DNA of 64,000 nucleotides from Leptolyngbya sp. FACHB-321 (GCF_014695975.1 NZ_JACJPI010000071.1:1-64000); one strand, 5' to 3'. Shown: positions 1 to 10,165, counted from the first letter of the stretch. Notes: generated from the letters alone by a model not told the origin. Numbers and translations are program-made.

Positions 1-227
1 CACCGAACATCCTTCTGCTGTTCCAGCCGTCGCACGCGCCAGAGACCAACCCCATCGAGCGAGTCTGGCAGCATTTCAAGTTGGGGTTGCGATGGCAACT
101 GCCGAAGAACTTGGATGAGTTGCGCTTGTCGATGCGCTCAAAGCTGGAAGAGATGACCCAAGCGGTGATTGCTTCGCTCGTAGGCTGGAACTTCATTCGG
201 GAAGCACTATCCGTAGCCGATATTTAA
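1..227 (+). pseudogene. IS630-family transposase, C-terminal fragment cut by window edge
   Basis: The frame starting at base 3 encodes 74 residues ending at TAA 225-227. It carries the IS630/Tc1-mariner C-terminal signature PETNPIERVWQHFK, which includes the last acidic residue of the DDE catalytic triad. The N-terminal part lies outside the window, so intactness cannot be judged. A close relative sits on the minus strand at 25960-26196 and shares most residues of this tail. IS630 transposases cut and paste at TA dinucleotides. Identification by motif is firm; copy status is unknown. Confidence 0.85.
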
Positions 228-237
228 AGAATTGGTA
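222..237. repeat. Right terminal inverted repeat of the IS630-type element
   Basis: The sequence overlapping and following the transposase stop (ATTTAAAGAATTGGTA) matches, in reverse complement, the TACCAACTCTTTAAAT found at the end of the related fragment near 25950. This supports it as the element's outer end, next to the TA target dinucleotide typical of IS630. Confidence 0.6.
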
Positions 238-891
238 TAAATTCACTCTCGGTTGGAATTGGATTCGCCTTGCCATCACCCACCAATGGAAGATACAGGT
301 TTATCAGTGCCTCTCAGGTCTGCCTGACCCTCAACCTGCCATCGCCTCCAAACGACAACAGAATGATTCCTGCAAGCGTGAATTTACCGTCCTCAGTCGC
401 TTTCCAGCTTCTTAGTTTTGTCAGCCACGCAGGTAAAAGGAGCCAAACAAGGGGACAGTTTGTCTCAAGCCAAGTTTATCGAAGCCATCTTTGGAATTAC
501 TGCCTAAGCGAATGCAAACGATCGGTATCGTTTGTTCTTAAAAAGTTTTTGCGACCCAACCAAGAAAAGCTGGTTTCCAAAGAACATTACTAACAGATGT
601 GGCAACAATATAGTCAAGGTGTACAAGCTTGCACTCCAATCAAGTTAGACTACTTGGCTGGTCGAAGTGCCTTTGAGAACAGTTATAGCCGGAAAAATGT
701 TACGTTGGTGCTGATTTTGGGTAGCCCATATGTGGCGCAGATTTACAGAGAGCAGAGTAAGGACAAAGTTAGAGCTTATGTTAGCTAAACAGCAAAAATA
801 GTTTGCTGGAGAGAGCAAGAGCAGAAATGGAGCAGAGGAAAATAGGAAGAAAGCCAGTTGAAATTGTAAAACATCGCATTGGAAGATAGCC
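238..891. other. Non-coding or degraded stretch without a supportable gene
   Basis: Short open frames exist here on both strands, but none shows a recognisable domain, a convincing ribosome binding site or consistent coding character. One plus-strand phrase around 465-510 reads like the end of a degraded protein but cannot be assigned. It is flanked by an IS630 end and an NB-ARC scrap, so it is best read as decayed DNA. Confidence 0.5.
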
Positions 892-1026
892 AAATTGGAT
901 GAGCAATTGTTCTACGATCAGTTCCATTGTTAGCGATCGCCACACCACAACCTCAAATTCAGCTTCAATCTGCCGCACTAGCTTGGCTGCCAAGTTACTT
1001 TTACCAATGCCATCGACGATAAAGAC
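892..1026 (-). pseudogene. NB-ARC ATPase fragment (P-loop region only)
   Basis: The minus-strand translation contains DGIGKSNLAAKLVRQ followed by AEFEVVVWRSL. This is the P-loop and following beta strand typical of cyanobacterial NB-ARC/WD40 or NB-ARC/TPR STAND proteins. Only about 45 residues of the family are recognisable. The rest of the nucleotide-binding domain and all repeats are missing, so this is a remnant. It lies directly upstream of, and antiparallel to, the large kinase gene. Family assignment rests on the P-loop context alone. Confidence 0.5.
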
Positions 1027-1112
1027 TGGAAGAATACCCTGAGTGATTGCTACCACTGAATGAGTGCGGTAAATTGCTAGATGCAAGGCATGAGTTTATG
1101 CAGAGGGTTCAA

Positions 1113-4100
1113 ATGATGATTGCCCTACCTGGAGTCGCCGTCCACAGCAAAATCTATGAGAGTTCCGTGTCTCTAGTGTACCGCGGCATTAGAGCGCACG
1201 ATAATCGTGCAGTCGTCGTCAAACTGCTCAAGCAGAATTATCCTTCTCCTCAAGAACTAACGCGCTACAAACAGGAATACCAGATTACTCGCTCCCTTAA
1301 TTTAGAAGGCGTAATCAAGGCACATAGCCAACAGGAGTATCAACGCACACTCGTCATTTTTTTAGAGGATTTTGGTGGAGAATCTCTCGAAAAGTGGATG
1401 CAGCAACGTCCAGACTTTTCTCCAATGTCCTTATCTGCATTTCTGCAGCTAGCGATCGACCTCACTGACATTCTCGGCAGAATCCAGGCTGCTGGGGTTA
1501 TTCATAAGGATATAAATCCTGGCAACATTGTCCTTAACTTAGAAACGGGCGTTGTTAAAATCATTGACTTTGGCATTGCCACCCGATTTAACCGCACCAA
1601 TCCGTTATTCAAAAGTCCTCATGGTTTGGAAGGTACACTCGCCTATCTCTCTCCAGAGCAAACCGGACGCATGAACCGCTTGCTGGACTACCGCACCGAT
1701 TTTTACTCGCTGGGTGTCACCTTCTACGAACTGCTGACTGGACAACTGCCGTTTCCTACCACAGACATCCTAGAGCTAGTTCATTGCCATATTGCTAAAC
1801 AGCCTGTTCCAATGCATGAACTGAATGCAGCAATCCCTAAAGCTGTCTCAGACATTGTGATGAAATTGATGGCAAAAAATGCAGAAGATCGCTATCGAAG
1901 TGCTTGGGGCATCAAAGCAGATTTAGAACATTGTGCAGCACAACTGACAAAAACAAGTCAAATTGGCAGTATCCAACTGGGTTTACAAGATGTTTCTGAT
2001 CAGTTTCACATTCCCCAAAAGTTGTATGGACGTGAAGCAGAAATTGCAGCATTGTTGGCAGCGTTCGACAGAATAGCTGGAATGAGGGATGCAGAAAACT
2101 CTTCTCTCAAAGTCGAGATGATGTTGATCTTTGGCTATGCTGGAGTTGGCAAATCAGCTTTAGTGCAGGAACTCTACAAGCCCATCACTGTTAAGTGTGG
2201 CTATTTCATCTCTGGTAAGTTTGACCAATTTGGGCGCAACATTCCCTACAGTGCAGTTGTGGATGCCCTACAAAAGTTGGTGCAGCAACTACTTGGAGAA
2301 CCAGACGCGCAGTTGCAACAGTGGCGATCGCACCTACTTACTGCATTAGGTAGCAACGGACAACTGATCATTGATGTCATTCCGGAAGTAGAGTTAATTA
2401 TTGGTAAGCAAACACCTGTGCCAGAGGTTGGGGCAACAGAAGCACAGAATCGCTTCAATCGCGTTTTTCAGCAGTTTATACGAGTATTCTGCTCTAAAGA
2501 ACATCCGTTGGTAATCTTCCTGGATGATTTGCAGTGGATTGACTCTGCTACGTTGAAGTTAATCGAACTGATACTATTGGATGATCAAGCTCAACACCTA
2601 CTTTTGATCGGAGCTTATCGAGATCATGAAGTAGATTTAACCCACCCACTCGCATTGATGTTGAAGCAATTACGGAAGCAAGGAGTAATATTTCAGAAAA
2701 TTGCCTTAAACTCTTTAACGCTAGAGCCATTGAATCAGTTAATTGCTGATTCAATGCAACAGCATCTAGGCACGGTTCGTTCCTTAGCTCAGCTAGTGTT
2801 GTGTAAAACGGCAGGTAATCCCTTTTTTGTGGGCGAATTTTTACGATCGTTGCACAGCGAAAATTTGTTGCACTTTAATACCGAGCAACGAACCTGGCAG
2901 TGGGACATCACTCAGATTGAAGCTCAGAATATTACCGATAATGTTGTGGAGTTGTTGCTGAGTAAGTTAAAGAAACTACCAGAGGTGACACAGCAAATTC
3001 TGCAATTAGCCGCTTGCATCGGGGCTGAATTTGATTTGGAGACGTTGGCGATCGTATGTGGGCAGTCCCCTACAACCGTTTTTCAGAACTTATTAACAGC
3101 GATACAAGCGGGATTTATTCAACCTATCTCTGGATTAGACGAAGACTTGTTAGTTCAGGACTATAAGTTCTTGCACGATCGCGTTCAGCAAGCCGCTTAT
3201 GCTCTACTCGATGAGTCGCAGAAACAAGGCGTACATCTGCAAATCGGTCGTAATTTACTTGAAAAGACGTTGCCAGAGCAGCGAGCAGAGCGGTTATTTG
3301 AAATTGTTGACCATCTGAATTGTGGAACTGAGTTAATCATTGAGCAAGCTAAACGGAATGAGATTGCCAAACTGAATTTGCAAGCAGGTCAGAAAGCGCT
3401 GGCAGCGACGGCTTATGAAGCAGCTTTCAAGTATTTCAATACAGGGCTTAAATTACTTGATGTGGACAGTTGGCAGTGTGAGTATGACCTAACTTTGGCG
3501 TTGCATTCAGAGGCAGCAGAGGCAGCATACCTCAGTGGTCACTTTGACGAGATGGAGCGGCTTGTAGAAGCAGTGCTTAACCGTGCGAAGACTGTGCTAG
3601 ACACAGTGAAAGTTTACGATAGTAGGATTCAAGCATGGATGTCGCGGGGAAACTCTAAAGAAGCTCTGAAAACTGGCTTGGAAGTGCTGCAACTTTTAGG
3701 AATTCGTTTGGTGGAAGCTCCAAGTCAATTAGATGTTCAAGCAGAATTAGAGGAAACCGCGTCACAATTGGCTGGGTGGGAAATCGAAGATTTGATTGAT
3801 CTGCCAGAGATGACTGAACCTGTACCACTGGCAGCAATCTACATTTTAGCCAGCACACTGGGTTCGGCTTATAGTGTGTCACCCGCTCTGCTAGTGCTGA
3901 TTGTGTGTAAGATGGTGAATTTATCAATCGCCTATGGAAACGCGATGTGGTCGCTGCTTGGTTATGCTGCCTATGGCATGACGCTATGTGGAGTTGTACA
4001 AGACTTTGAATTGGGCTATCGATTTGGCAAATTATCCTTAAATTTAGCGAAACGATCAAATAACAAGAGAGGCAGCTTTAAAGCATTGCTGATGGTAAAT

Positions 4101-7079
4101 TCTAGTATCATTTACCGGAAAGCCCACCTTAAAGAGACGCTTCCTAGTTTAGCTGAAGCTTATCAAAGCGGTATAGAAAGTGGAGAGTTTGAATATGCGA
4201 GTTATTGTGCAGTTAACGTATGTTACTACCCCTTTTTTGCAGGACAAGAACTGACAGAACTGGAACAAAAAACAGCAATTTATCGTAAAGCCACTCATCA
4301 AATTAGACGAGAGATTCCTGCCACCTATCTGGCAATGTTGCAACAAACAATCCTTAATCTGCGAGGTCAATCTGAAAATCCAAGTCGCTTAGTGGGTTGT
4401 CTCTATGACGAAGAGCAAGCACTATCATGGACGATCGCGGTCAAGGATGGAACTAGCCTTCACTGGTTTTACTTAAATAAGCTGATTCTATGCTATCTGT
4501 TCGGGGAGTATGAGCAAGCTGCAAAAACGGCTACTTTGGCAGAACCGTATTTAAGTGCAGCCACAGGATTAATCTCTGTTGCTATATTTTATTTCTATGA
4601 CTCCCTAATAGTTCTGAGCTTGTTAGCAAATGCTTCAAACTCTGAAAAAGAAGTCTGGTTAAGTCGCGTCAACGCTAACCAGGAGAAGATGCAAAAATGG
4701 GCATACCACGCCCCCATGAACTTTTTGCATAAATTTCAGTTGGTTGAGGCAGAGAAAGCGCGAGTTTCGGGTCAGTTTTTTGAAGCAGAGGGGTTTTATG
4801 AACAAGCCATTCAACGTGCTAAAGAAAATGAGTATCTTCAAGAAGAAGCCTTGAGCTATGAGTTAGCTGCCAAACATTACCTGGCTCGTGGTCGAGAAAG
4901 GTTTGCTCAGCTCTATATGAAGGAGTCCCATTACTGCTATGAGCGGTGGGGAGCAACTGCAAAAGTCAAAGATTTAGAGACTCGCTATCCCCAGTTTTTT
5001 CCTCAATCATCGAGTGTTGCTGATACGTCAATTCGCACTACTGCTGGAACCACTTCAAATACCTCACATATTGCTTTGGATTTAGCAACGGTGATGAAAG
5101 CAGCTCAGGCAATTTCGAGTGAAATTGAACTGGAGCAGTTGCTCAGTTCTTTGATGCAGCTCCTAATCGAGAATGCGGGTGCACAAACTGGTTGTCTACT
5201 TTTGGAAAGTTTAGGCGAATGGAGAATCGAAGCGTCTTGTGAACTGGCTGATGGTGAGCAGGTCTGTATGACGCAAGTGCTGCAATCAGTTCCAATGGCA
5301 ACTCGTGTACCCGAATCCGTTATTCAGTACGTGATCCGGACTCATGAAGCTGTAATTCTGAATGATGCAACTCGTGAGGGGAATTTCATCAATGATCCTT
5401 ACATTCAACATAACCAAACTCAATCGCTTCTCTGTTTGTCGCTGCTGAATCAAAGTAAGCTCGTTGGTGTGTTGTATCTGGAGAATCAATTAGCAACTGG
5501 GGCGTTTACACCAGAGCGATTGCAACTCTTACATCTACTATCGACTCAAGCAGCCATTGCGATCGAGAATGCCAAACTCTACTCAAAGCTACGCGCCAGC
5601 GAAAGTCGAATCACTCAATTCCTCGAAGCAATTCCAGTGGGAATTAGCATATTAGATGCCGTAGGTCGCCCTTACTACATGAATCAGCGAGGGATTCAAT
5701 TAGTGGGCAAAGGAAGTGATCCGTCTGTAGCTCTAGATCAGCTTACACAGGTTTATCAGGTTTATCTGGCAGGAACAAAGCAACCCTATCCTACTGAGAG
5801 GTTGCCATCTATTCGAGCATTGAGTGGCGAACGGACAACAGCTAACGATTTAGAAATTCATCAAAATAACGCAGTCATTCCCGTTGAGGTGTGGGGCACT
5901 CCCGTGTTTGACGAACAGGGTAATGTGGCTTATGCGATCGCAGCCTTTCAAGACATTACCGAGCGTAAACAGGCAGAAAAACTGTTAGCTGATTACAATC
6001 GCACCTTAGAGCAACAAGTCGCAGAACGAACGGCAGCGTTACAAGAAAGCGAAGCAGAACTGCGTGAGCGAGAACAGCAACTTCGATTGATTACCAACGC
6101 TCTACCCGTATGCATCAGCTACGTCGATGCCGATTTGCGCTATCGGTTTGTCAACCAGACCTATGAGGACTGGTTTGGCTGTAGCCGAGACGAAATTCTC
6201 AGTAGGCACATTCGTGAGATCATTGGAGAAGCCGCTTATCAAGTTGCTCAACCTTATATTGATCAAGTTCTAGCAGGACAGCTTACACTCTACGAAGCGG
6301 AATTGCCCTATCCTTTTGGCGATCGCTATGTCAGTGGTTCTCTCATTCCTGATTTTGATGCCAATCATCAAGTTCGAGGCTACTACGGTTTAGTCACAGA
6401 TGTCACCCAACAGCGAAATGCGGCTCTGCGGGAGCGTCAGCAGGAACAGAAAGCATCCATCCTCAACGAGCGCAACCGCATGGCAAGAGAAATACACGAT
6501 ACGCTAGCCCAAGCCTTCACAAGTATCATCATGCACACAGCCGCCGTCGCAGAGAGCGTTACAGAACTTGCCCCGCAAAATCTAGAAACACTCCAAACCT
6601 ATCTGCGAACGGTAGAAGAATTAGCCAGTAGTGGACTCACTGAAGCTCGTCGCTCGGTTACTGCTCTGCGACCGAAACTGCTAGAGGAGGGGGACTTGTA
6701 TTGTGCCTTGAACCGTCTCACCGCCGATATAAAATCTTCTACCAATATTCAAGTAAGCTGTGAGGTCACTGGAGCAATCTATGTGTTGTCCTCAGATGTT
6801 GAAGATAACCTGTTGCGCGTTGGACAGGAAGCGCTCACGAACGCTGTTAAACACGCTCATGCTACAGCAATTCAGGTTGAGCTGGAGTACGAGGAGACAC
6901 AGTGTTTATTGCGAATCAAAGACGATGGAAGGGGATTTGACGTTAGTCAAATTTCTCTCAGTCAAGGTTTTGGGTTACTGGGCATGAGTGAACGAGTTGA
7001 GCAAATGAGGGGTGAGTTAGTCATTCAAAGCCAACCGGGTCAAGGTACAGAAGTTGTTGTTGTCGTGAGTCGGGAGTAG
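1113..7079 (+). CDS. Multi-domain Ser/Thr kinase-like, AAA ATPase, GAF, PAS and histidine kinase protein
   Basis: A giant cyanobacterial signalling protein of about 1988 residues. In order: a protein-kinase domain (residues about 10-270) with catalytic HKD in HKDINPGN and a DFG motif; an AAA-type ATPase with Walker A GYAGVGKS near 340 and Walker B IFLDDLQW near 467; a long helical TPR-like region; GAF (about 1320-1485); two PAS domains; and a NarL-type HisKA_3/HATPase_c module with phospho-acceptor His in AREIHDTLAQ near 1793. The N, G1 and G2 boxes are present. The frame is open from 1047, but ATG 1113 is preferred: AGAGGG lies a few bases upstream and the family usually begins close to the kinase domain. 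The response regulator gene follows 6 bp downstream, a likely operon partner. Ligand and output are unknown. Confidence 0.88.
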   Translation: MMIALPGVAVHSKIYESSVSLVYRGIRAHDNRAVVVKLLKQNYPSPQELTRYKQEYQITRSLNLEGVIKAHSQQEYQRTLVIFLEDFGGESLEKWMQQRPDFSPMSLSAFLQLAIDLTDILGRIQAAGVIHKDINPGNIVLNLETGVVKIIDFGIATRFNRTNPLFKSPHGLEGTLAYLSPEQTGRMNRLLDYRTDFYSLGVTFYELLTGQLPFPTTDILELVHCHIAKQPVPMHELNAAIPKAVSDIVMKLMAKNAEDRYRSAWGIKADLEHCAAQLTKTSQIGSIQLGLQDVSDQFHIPQKLYGREAEIAALLAAFDRIAGMRDAENSSLKVEMMLIFGYAGVGKSALVQELYKPITVKCGYFISGKFDQFGRNIPYSAVVDALQKLVQQLLGEPDAQLQQWRSHLLTALGSNGQLIIDVIPEVELIIGKQTPVPEVGATEAQNRFNRVFQQFIRVFCSKEHPLVIFLDDLQWIDSATLKLIELILLDDQAQHLLLIGAYRDHEVDLTHPLALMLKQLRKQGVIFQKIALNSLTLEPLNQLIADSMQQHLGTVRSLAQLVLCKTAGNPFFVGEFLRSLHSENLLHFNTEQRTWQWDITQIEAQNITDNVVELLLSKLKKLPEVTQQILQLAACIGAEFDLETLAIVCGQSPTTVFQNLLTAIQAGFIQPISGLDEDLLVQDYKFLHDRVQQAAYALLDESQKQGVHLQIGRNLLEKTLPEQRAERLFEIVDHLNCGTELIIEQAKRNEIAKLNLQAGQKALAATAYEAAFKYFNTGLKLLDVDSWQCEYDLTLALHSEAAEAAYLSGHFDEMERLVEAVLNRAKTVLDTVKVYDSRIQAWMSRGNSKEALKTGLEVLQLLGIRLVEAPSQLDVQAELEETASQLAGWEIEDLIDLPEMTEPVPLAAIYILASTLGSAYSVSPALLVLIVCKMVNLSIAYGNAMWSLLGYAAYGMTLCGVVQDFELGYRFGKLSLNLAKRSNNKRGSFKALLMVNSSIIYRKAHLKETLPSLAEAYQSGIESGEFEYASYCAVNVCYYPFFAGQELTELEQKTAIYRKATHQIRREIPATYLAMLQQTILNLRGQSENPSRLVGCLYDEEQALSWTIAVKDGTSLHWFYLNKLILCYLFGEYEQAAKTATLAEPYLSAATGLISVAIFYFYDSLIVLSLLANASNSEKEVWLSRVNANQEKMQKWAYHAPMNFLHKFQLVEAEKARVSGQFFEAEGFYEQAIQRAKENEYLQEEALSYELAAKHYLARGRERFAQLYMKESHYCYERWGATAKVKDLETRYPQFFPQSSSVADTSIRTTAGTTSNTSHIALDLATVMKAAQAISSEIELEQLLSSLMQLLIENAGAQTGCLLLESLGEWRIEASCELADGEQVCMTQVLQSVPMATRVPESVIQYVIRTHEAVILNDATREGNFINDPYIQHNQTQSLLCLSLLNQSKLVGVLYLENQLATGAFTPERLQLLHLLSTQAAIAIENAKLYSKLRASESRITQFLEAIPVGISILDAVGRPYYMNQRGIQLVGKGSDPSVALDQLTQVYQVYLAGTKQPYPTERLPSIRALSGERTTANDLEIHQNNAVIPVEVWGTPVFDEQGNVAYAIAAFQDITERKQAEKLLADYNRTLEQQVAERTAALQESEAELREREQQLRLITNALPVCISYVDADLRYRFVNQTYEDWFGCSRDEILSRHIREIIGEAAYQVAQPYIDQVLAGQLTLYEAELPYPFGDRYVSGSLIPDFDANHQVRGYYGLVTDVTQQRNAALRERQQEQKASILNERNRMAREIHDTLAQAFTSIIMHTAAVAESVTELAPQNLETLQTYLRTVEELASSGLTEARRSVTALRPKLLEEGDLYCALNRLTADIKSSTNIQVSCEVTGAIYVLSSDVEDNLLRVGQEALTNAVKHAHATAIQVELEYEETQCLLRIKDDGRGFDVSQISLSQGFGLLGMSERVEQMRGELVIQSQPGQGTEVVVVVSRE

Positions 7080-7085
7080 GTAGTC

Positions 7086-7730
7086 TTGCGTCAGACAAAT
7101 GTGGATCAGACAACTGCGATTCGAGTTCTAATTGTGGATGATCATGTCATCTTCCAGCAAGGACTGGTTAACATCATCAACAAAGAGGCGAATATGACGG
7201 TGGTGGGTAGAGCCAGCAATGGCATCGAAGGGATCAACCTCTTTCGTCAAATGCAGCCCGATGTCACTCTAATGGACTTGCGGATGCCTCAAATGGATGG
7301 AGTAGCAGCGATCTCATCCATTTGTGCAGAATTCAATACGGCTCGCATTATTGTCTTGACTACCTATGATGGCGATGAGGAAATTTATCGTGGCTTGCGG
7401 GCAGGTGCAAAGGGCTATCTGCTGAAGGATTGTAAACCGAGTGAGCTACGAACCGCCATTCGTACTGTTCACGATGGGCAGCAATATATTCCACCGAATG
7501 TGGCTGCTAAATTGATCCAGCGAATGAGCAGTCCGGAGTTGAGCGATCGTGAGTTAGAGATACTTCGATTGGTCGCTCAGGGCATGAATAATCTGGAAAT
7601 CGGTACGACTTTAAACATTAGCGAAAGCACGGTCAAATCCAACATCAGCCGAATCCTAAGCAAGCTGGGAGCGAAAGACCGCGTCCAGGCAACAATTATT
7701 GCTCTTAAACGAGGAATTGCTAGCCTTTAA
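7086..7730 (+). CDS. NarL/FixJ-type response regulator
   Basis: An N-terminal receiver domain (IRVLIVDDHVIF acidic pair; phospho-acceptor Asp in TLMDLRMP; conserved Thr and Lys in VLTTYDG and GYLLKD) is followed by a LuxR-type HTH (LSDRELEILRLVAQGMNN, ISESTVKSNISRIL). Length is 214 residues from TTG 7086; an alternative GTG start lies at 7101, still ahead of the receiver. The gene sits 6 bp after the large kinase, whose HisKA_3 domain is the class that phosphorylates NarL-type regulators, so they are inferred partners. It probably acts as a DNA-binding transcription factor; targets are unknown. Confidence 0.9.
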   Translation: MRQTNVDQTTAIRVLIVDDHVIFQQGLVNIINKEANMTVVGRASNGIEGINLFRQMQPDVTLMDLRMPQMDGVAAISSICAEFNTARIIVLTTYDGDEEIYRGLRAGAKGYLLKDCKPSELRTAIRTVHDGQQYIPPNVAAKLIQRMSSPELSDRELEILRLVAQGMNNLEIGTTLNISESTVKSNISRILSKLGAKDRVQATIIALKRGIASL

Positions 7731-7743
7731 GCCCTTCGTACCA

Positions 7744-7774
7744 ACTTAAGTTTGAGAAAAAACTGAACTTAAGT
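7744..7774 (+). terminator. Hairpin after the kinase/regulator operon
   Basis: ACTTAAGTT and AACTTAAGT form a perfect 9-bp stem around a 13-base A-rich loop, 14 bp beyond the response-regulator stop. There is no clear T tract, so it may be a weak terminator or only a 3' end structure. Confidence 0.4.
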
Positions 7775-7962
7775 CTAGGTTATGCCGATACCACAGGCTA
7801 TTTATTTATGGTCATTCTGCTACTTAAATGTAGACTCTGATTTGAAGACAGCTCTAGATTTGCCTGGTATGGTAAGCCATACAGACTAACAATAGGAGTT
7901 GAAGCAAAGGAATCGAACGGTACTTTCTACACAGGAACTTATTTTCCTTCAGAGGTTTAAGA

Positions 7963-8357
7963 ATGAATCATAATGTTTCTGCTGAAGTAATCAGCAGTAG
8001 CAACCAATTAGCTGTACTACCGTGTGAACGAGATCATCGACAAGGAGCACTAGATGCCAAAGTTGTGCTGGTTACGTATGGAGATTATCAATGACCTTAA
8101 TGTGGAGAACTTTATGCTTTAATTCAAACCATTCAGAAACAGCTTTGTACACAGCAGCGTCAGAGGCAGCGTCAGCACAAGGGCAGTTCTGGCAGATGCA
8201 TGAGATGTTATTGAATCATGGGCAGAAACGAGGAGATGACTACCTGGCAGAGTACGCAGACAAGTTAGGACTGAATGTGACACAGTTTGTGAGAGAGATT
8301 GCCAGAAAAGTATATATCGACTGCATCAATCAGGATATTGCAAGCGGACCCACCTAA
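7963..8357 (+). pseudogene. DsbA-like thioredoxin-fold protein, internally deleted
   Basis: The 5' part from ATG 7963 reads like the start of a DsbA-family (thioredoxin_4) protein up to VVLVTYGDYQ, where the CPxC active site should follow. Instead the frame hits TGA. Another frame then resumes with a C-terminal segment of the same family (AASAQGQFWQMHEMLLNHG, YADKLGL) and stops at ACCTAA 8357. The active-site segment and the final substrate-binding part are missing. The gene is therefore deleted and frameshifted, and abuts a histidine-kinase tail. Confidence 0.7.
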
Positions 8358-8689
8358 TTTGTGAGATTAGCGGCACGCCGTATGCGTTACCTCCTGAAAC
8401 TGAGAATATCCTGCTGAGAATTGGGCAAGAAGCATTTACAAATGCCATTAAGTACGCTCGAGCAAACGAGATCCGGATTGATCTAGTCTACGAGTCAACA
8501 TTATGCTCTTTACGAGTTAAGGATAATGGACAAGGATTTGAAGCCAATGATACAACCCTAAAACAAGGGTTTGGTTTGTTGGGCATGACCAAACGTGCAA
8601 AACGGATTGGGGGAAAACTTTCAATTCAAAGCCACTTGGGGCAGGGAACGGAAATCATTGTATCTGTGCATCGAGAGATGACAGTATGA
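8351..8689 (+). pseudogene. Histidine kinase C-terminal HATPase_c fragment
   Basis: The frame ending at TGA 8687-8689 encodes only the ATP-binding end of a NarL-type histidine kinase: ENILLRIGQEAFTNAIKYA (N box), VKDNGQGFE (G1) and GFGLLGM (G2). It closely resembles the C terminus of the large kinase encoded at 1113-7079, suggesting a paralogous locus. No start codon or upstream domains exist, because the 5' side runs straight into the DsbA relic. Its stop overlaps the next start (ATGA), as in an original kinase-regulator operon. Confidence 0.75.
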
Positions 8690-8852
8690 GCCAATCCGCA
8701 GCCATTCGCGTCCTGATTGTTGATGACCATGCCATTGTGCGGCAAGGACTTGTTGCAATGATTGAAAACGAGCCGGATATGACAGTAGTGGTCAAGCAGG
8801 CAATGGACAGGAAGCCATTGACCAATATCGGCACTACAACCTGATGTCACCT
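8686..8852 (+). pseudogene. Response regulator receiver head, truncated
   Basis: ATG 8686 begins SAAIRVLIVDDHAIVRQG, a NarL-type receiver start very like the intact regulator at 7086. Homology continues to about VVVKQA, then a one-base shift moves the continuation (GNGQEAIDQY, then LQPDVTLI) into other frames. The receiver is lost where an isochorismatase-like sequence begins near 8850. No phospho-acceptor Asp region or HTH remains. Confidence 0.7.
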
Positions 8853-9144
8853 TGATAGTCAATCCTCATAAAGTTTTTGGCTCGCGAAACAACGACCTGA
8901 TTTTGCAACTAGGGAATCGCTCCATTAGCAAAGTGATTCTCCTGGGAATGCTGGAAAATCTCTGTGTCGAATCTCACCTGCGCGACCTGGTTGAGTATAG
9001 AGTCGAGGTTCTCGTCGTCAAGGATGCAACGGCTGCTCCTCAATATCCAGATCTAGGCGACGCTATCAGGCGGCACTGATTAACTATGAATATATTGCCA
9101 ATGCGGTTCTGTCTACAAACAAGGTTGTAGCAGCAATGGCATAA
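8850..9144 (+). pseudogene. Isochorismatase-family hydrolase, C-terminal half
   Basis: The segment contains NPHKVFG, NDLILQL and GMLENLCVESHLRDL, where the Cys is the expected catalytic nucleophile of the cysteine-hydrolase (isochorismatase-like) fold, then VVKDATAAP. A frameshift near 9058 moves the end (YQAALINYEYIANAVLST) into another frame, which stops at TAA 9142-9144. The N-terminal half with the catalytic Asp and Lys is absent. It is a remnant fused to the response-regulator stub. Confidence 0.7.
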
Positions 9145-9254
9145 CGCGAAATCTCACTGGTTGCAAATTTCACCAACTCTCAAGTTTATCATGCGAACAA
9201 CAAAGCCCATTTTAGGGATTTCAGCAATGTATTAGGAATACAAAGGTGATCACA

Positions 9255-10076
9255 ATGGTGATTTTTACATGGAAAAACATTCAACGATTATTGCTGTGGC
9301 TACTCGCATTTAGTGTTGTCGTTATCGTATCGATCGTGATGCACCCAGCATCAGCCACTTCAAAGGAAATAGCCCAAGCGTCTGGCTCTAAACCGTCGAT
9401 CGTTCTGGTTCATGGCACCAACGCCGACGCCACATCCTGGCAGCACGTCATTCCGCTGTTGCAAAAGAATGGTTATACCGTGACTGCTGTGCAAAATCCG
9501 CTGACTTCCCTGTCAAACGATATTGCCATGACCAAGCGGGTAATTGATGTCCAGAAGGGACCCGTTGTGGTAGTCGGTCACTCCTACGGTGGAAACGTGA
9601 TTACATCTGCGGCGGCTGGCAACCCACGAGTGAAAGCATTGGTGTATATCGCTGGTTTTGCACCAGAGCCAGGCGAAAGCACTAGCGAGTTAAATAGCAG
9701 ATACGCCCCTCCTCCACTCGCCAAAGCACTGATAGCTGATACAGCAGGCTTTCTCTACATCGATCGCGAGAAGTTTCACGAGGTCTTTGCTCAAGATGTA
9801 TCAACATCTGAGACGCAAGTGCTGGCAGTGACGCAAAAGCCGCCTGCCAAGACGATTTTTGACCAATCCGTGGACAAAGCAGCCTGGAAAACAATTCCCT
9901 CCTGGTATCTCGTGTCTCAGGAAGATCGATCCATTAATCCTGAGCTTGAGCGATTCATGGCAAAGCGAATTGGGGCTAAAACAACTGAGCTCAAAGCTAG
10001 CCATGTCGCCTACATCTCTCATCCAAAAGAAGTTGCCAACCTGATTATTGAAGCCGCAACCTCTGCTGTGAAGTAA
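9255..10076 (+). CDS. Exported alpha/beta hydrolase (tandem copy 1)
   Basis: An alpha/beta hydrolase of about 273 residues with an N-terminal hydrophobic signal/anchor (LLLWLLAFSVVVIVSIVM) and an Ala-rich cleavage-like stretch. The catalytic fold starts at SIVLVHGTNADATSW, with nucleophile elbow GHSYGG and a C-terminal His in KASHVAYISHP. A frame-compatible GTG lies at 9246, but ATG 9255 is preferred because AAAGGTG sits just upstream. It is closely related to the neighbouring gene at 10166, which lacks the signal, so duplication gave an exported and a cytoplasmic form. The likely activity is an esterase or haloperoxidase-like hydrolase; the substrate is unknown. Confidence 0.85.
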   Translation: MVIFTWKNIQRLLLWLLAFSVVVIVSIVMHPASATSKEIAQASGSKPSIVLVHGTNADATSWQHVIPLLQKNGYTVTAVQNPLTSLSNDIAMTKRVIDVQKGPVVVVGHSYGGNVITSAAAGNPRVKALVYIAGFAPEPGESTSELNSRYAPPPLAKALIADTAGFLYIDREKFHEVFAQDVSTSETQVLAVTQKPPAKTIFDQSVDKAAWKTIPSWYLVSQEDRSINPELERFMAKRIGAKTTELKASHVAYISHPKEVANLIIEAATSAVK

Positions 10077-10165
10077 TCGCAATCTCTAATTCTTGCCAAT
10101 TGATCGCGAGCTGAGCGAAGTAGGCTCTGCGATGACCTCATCAACCAAATCAAGGAGTAACTCTT

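Noticed and set aside
270-593. 107-codon plus-strand open frame
   Set aside because: No domain, weak start, low-complexity Ser/Pro content and flanked by decayed DNA.
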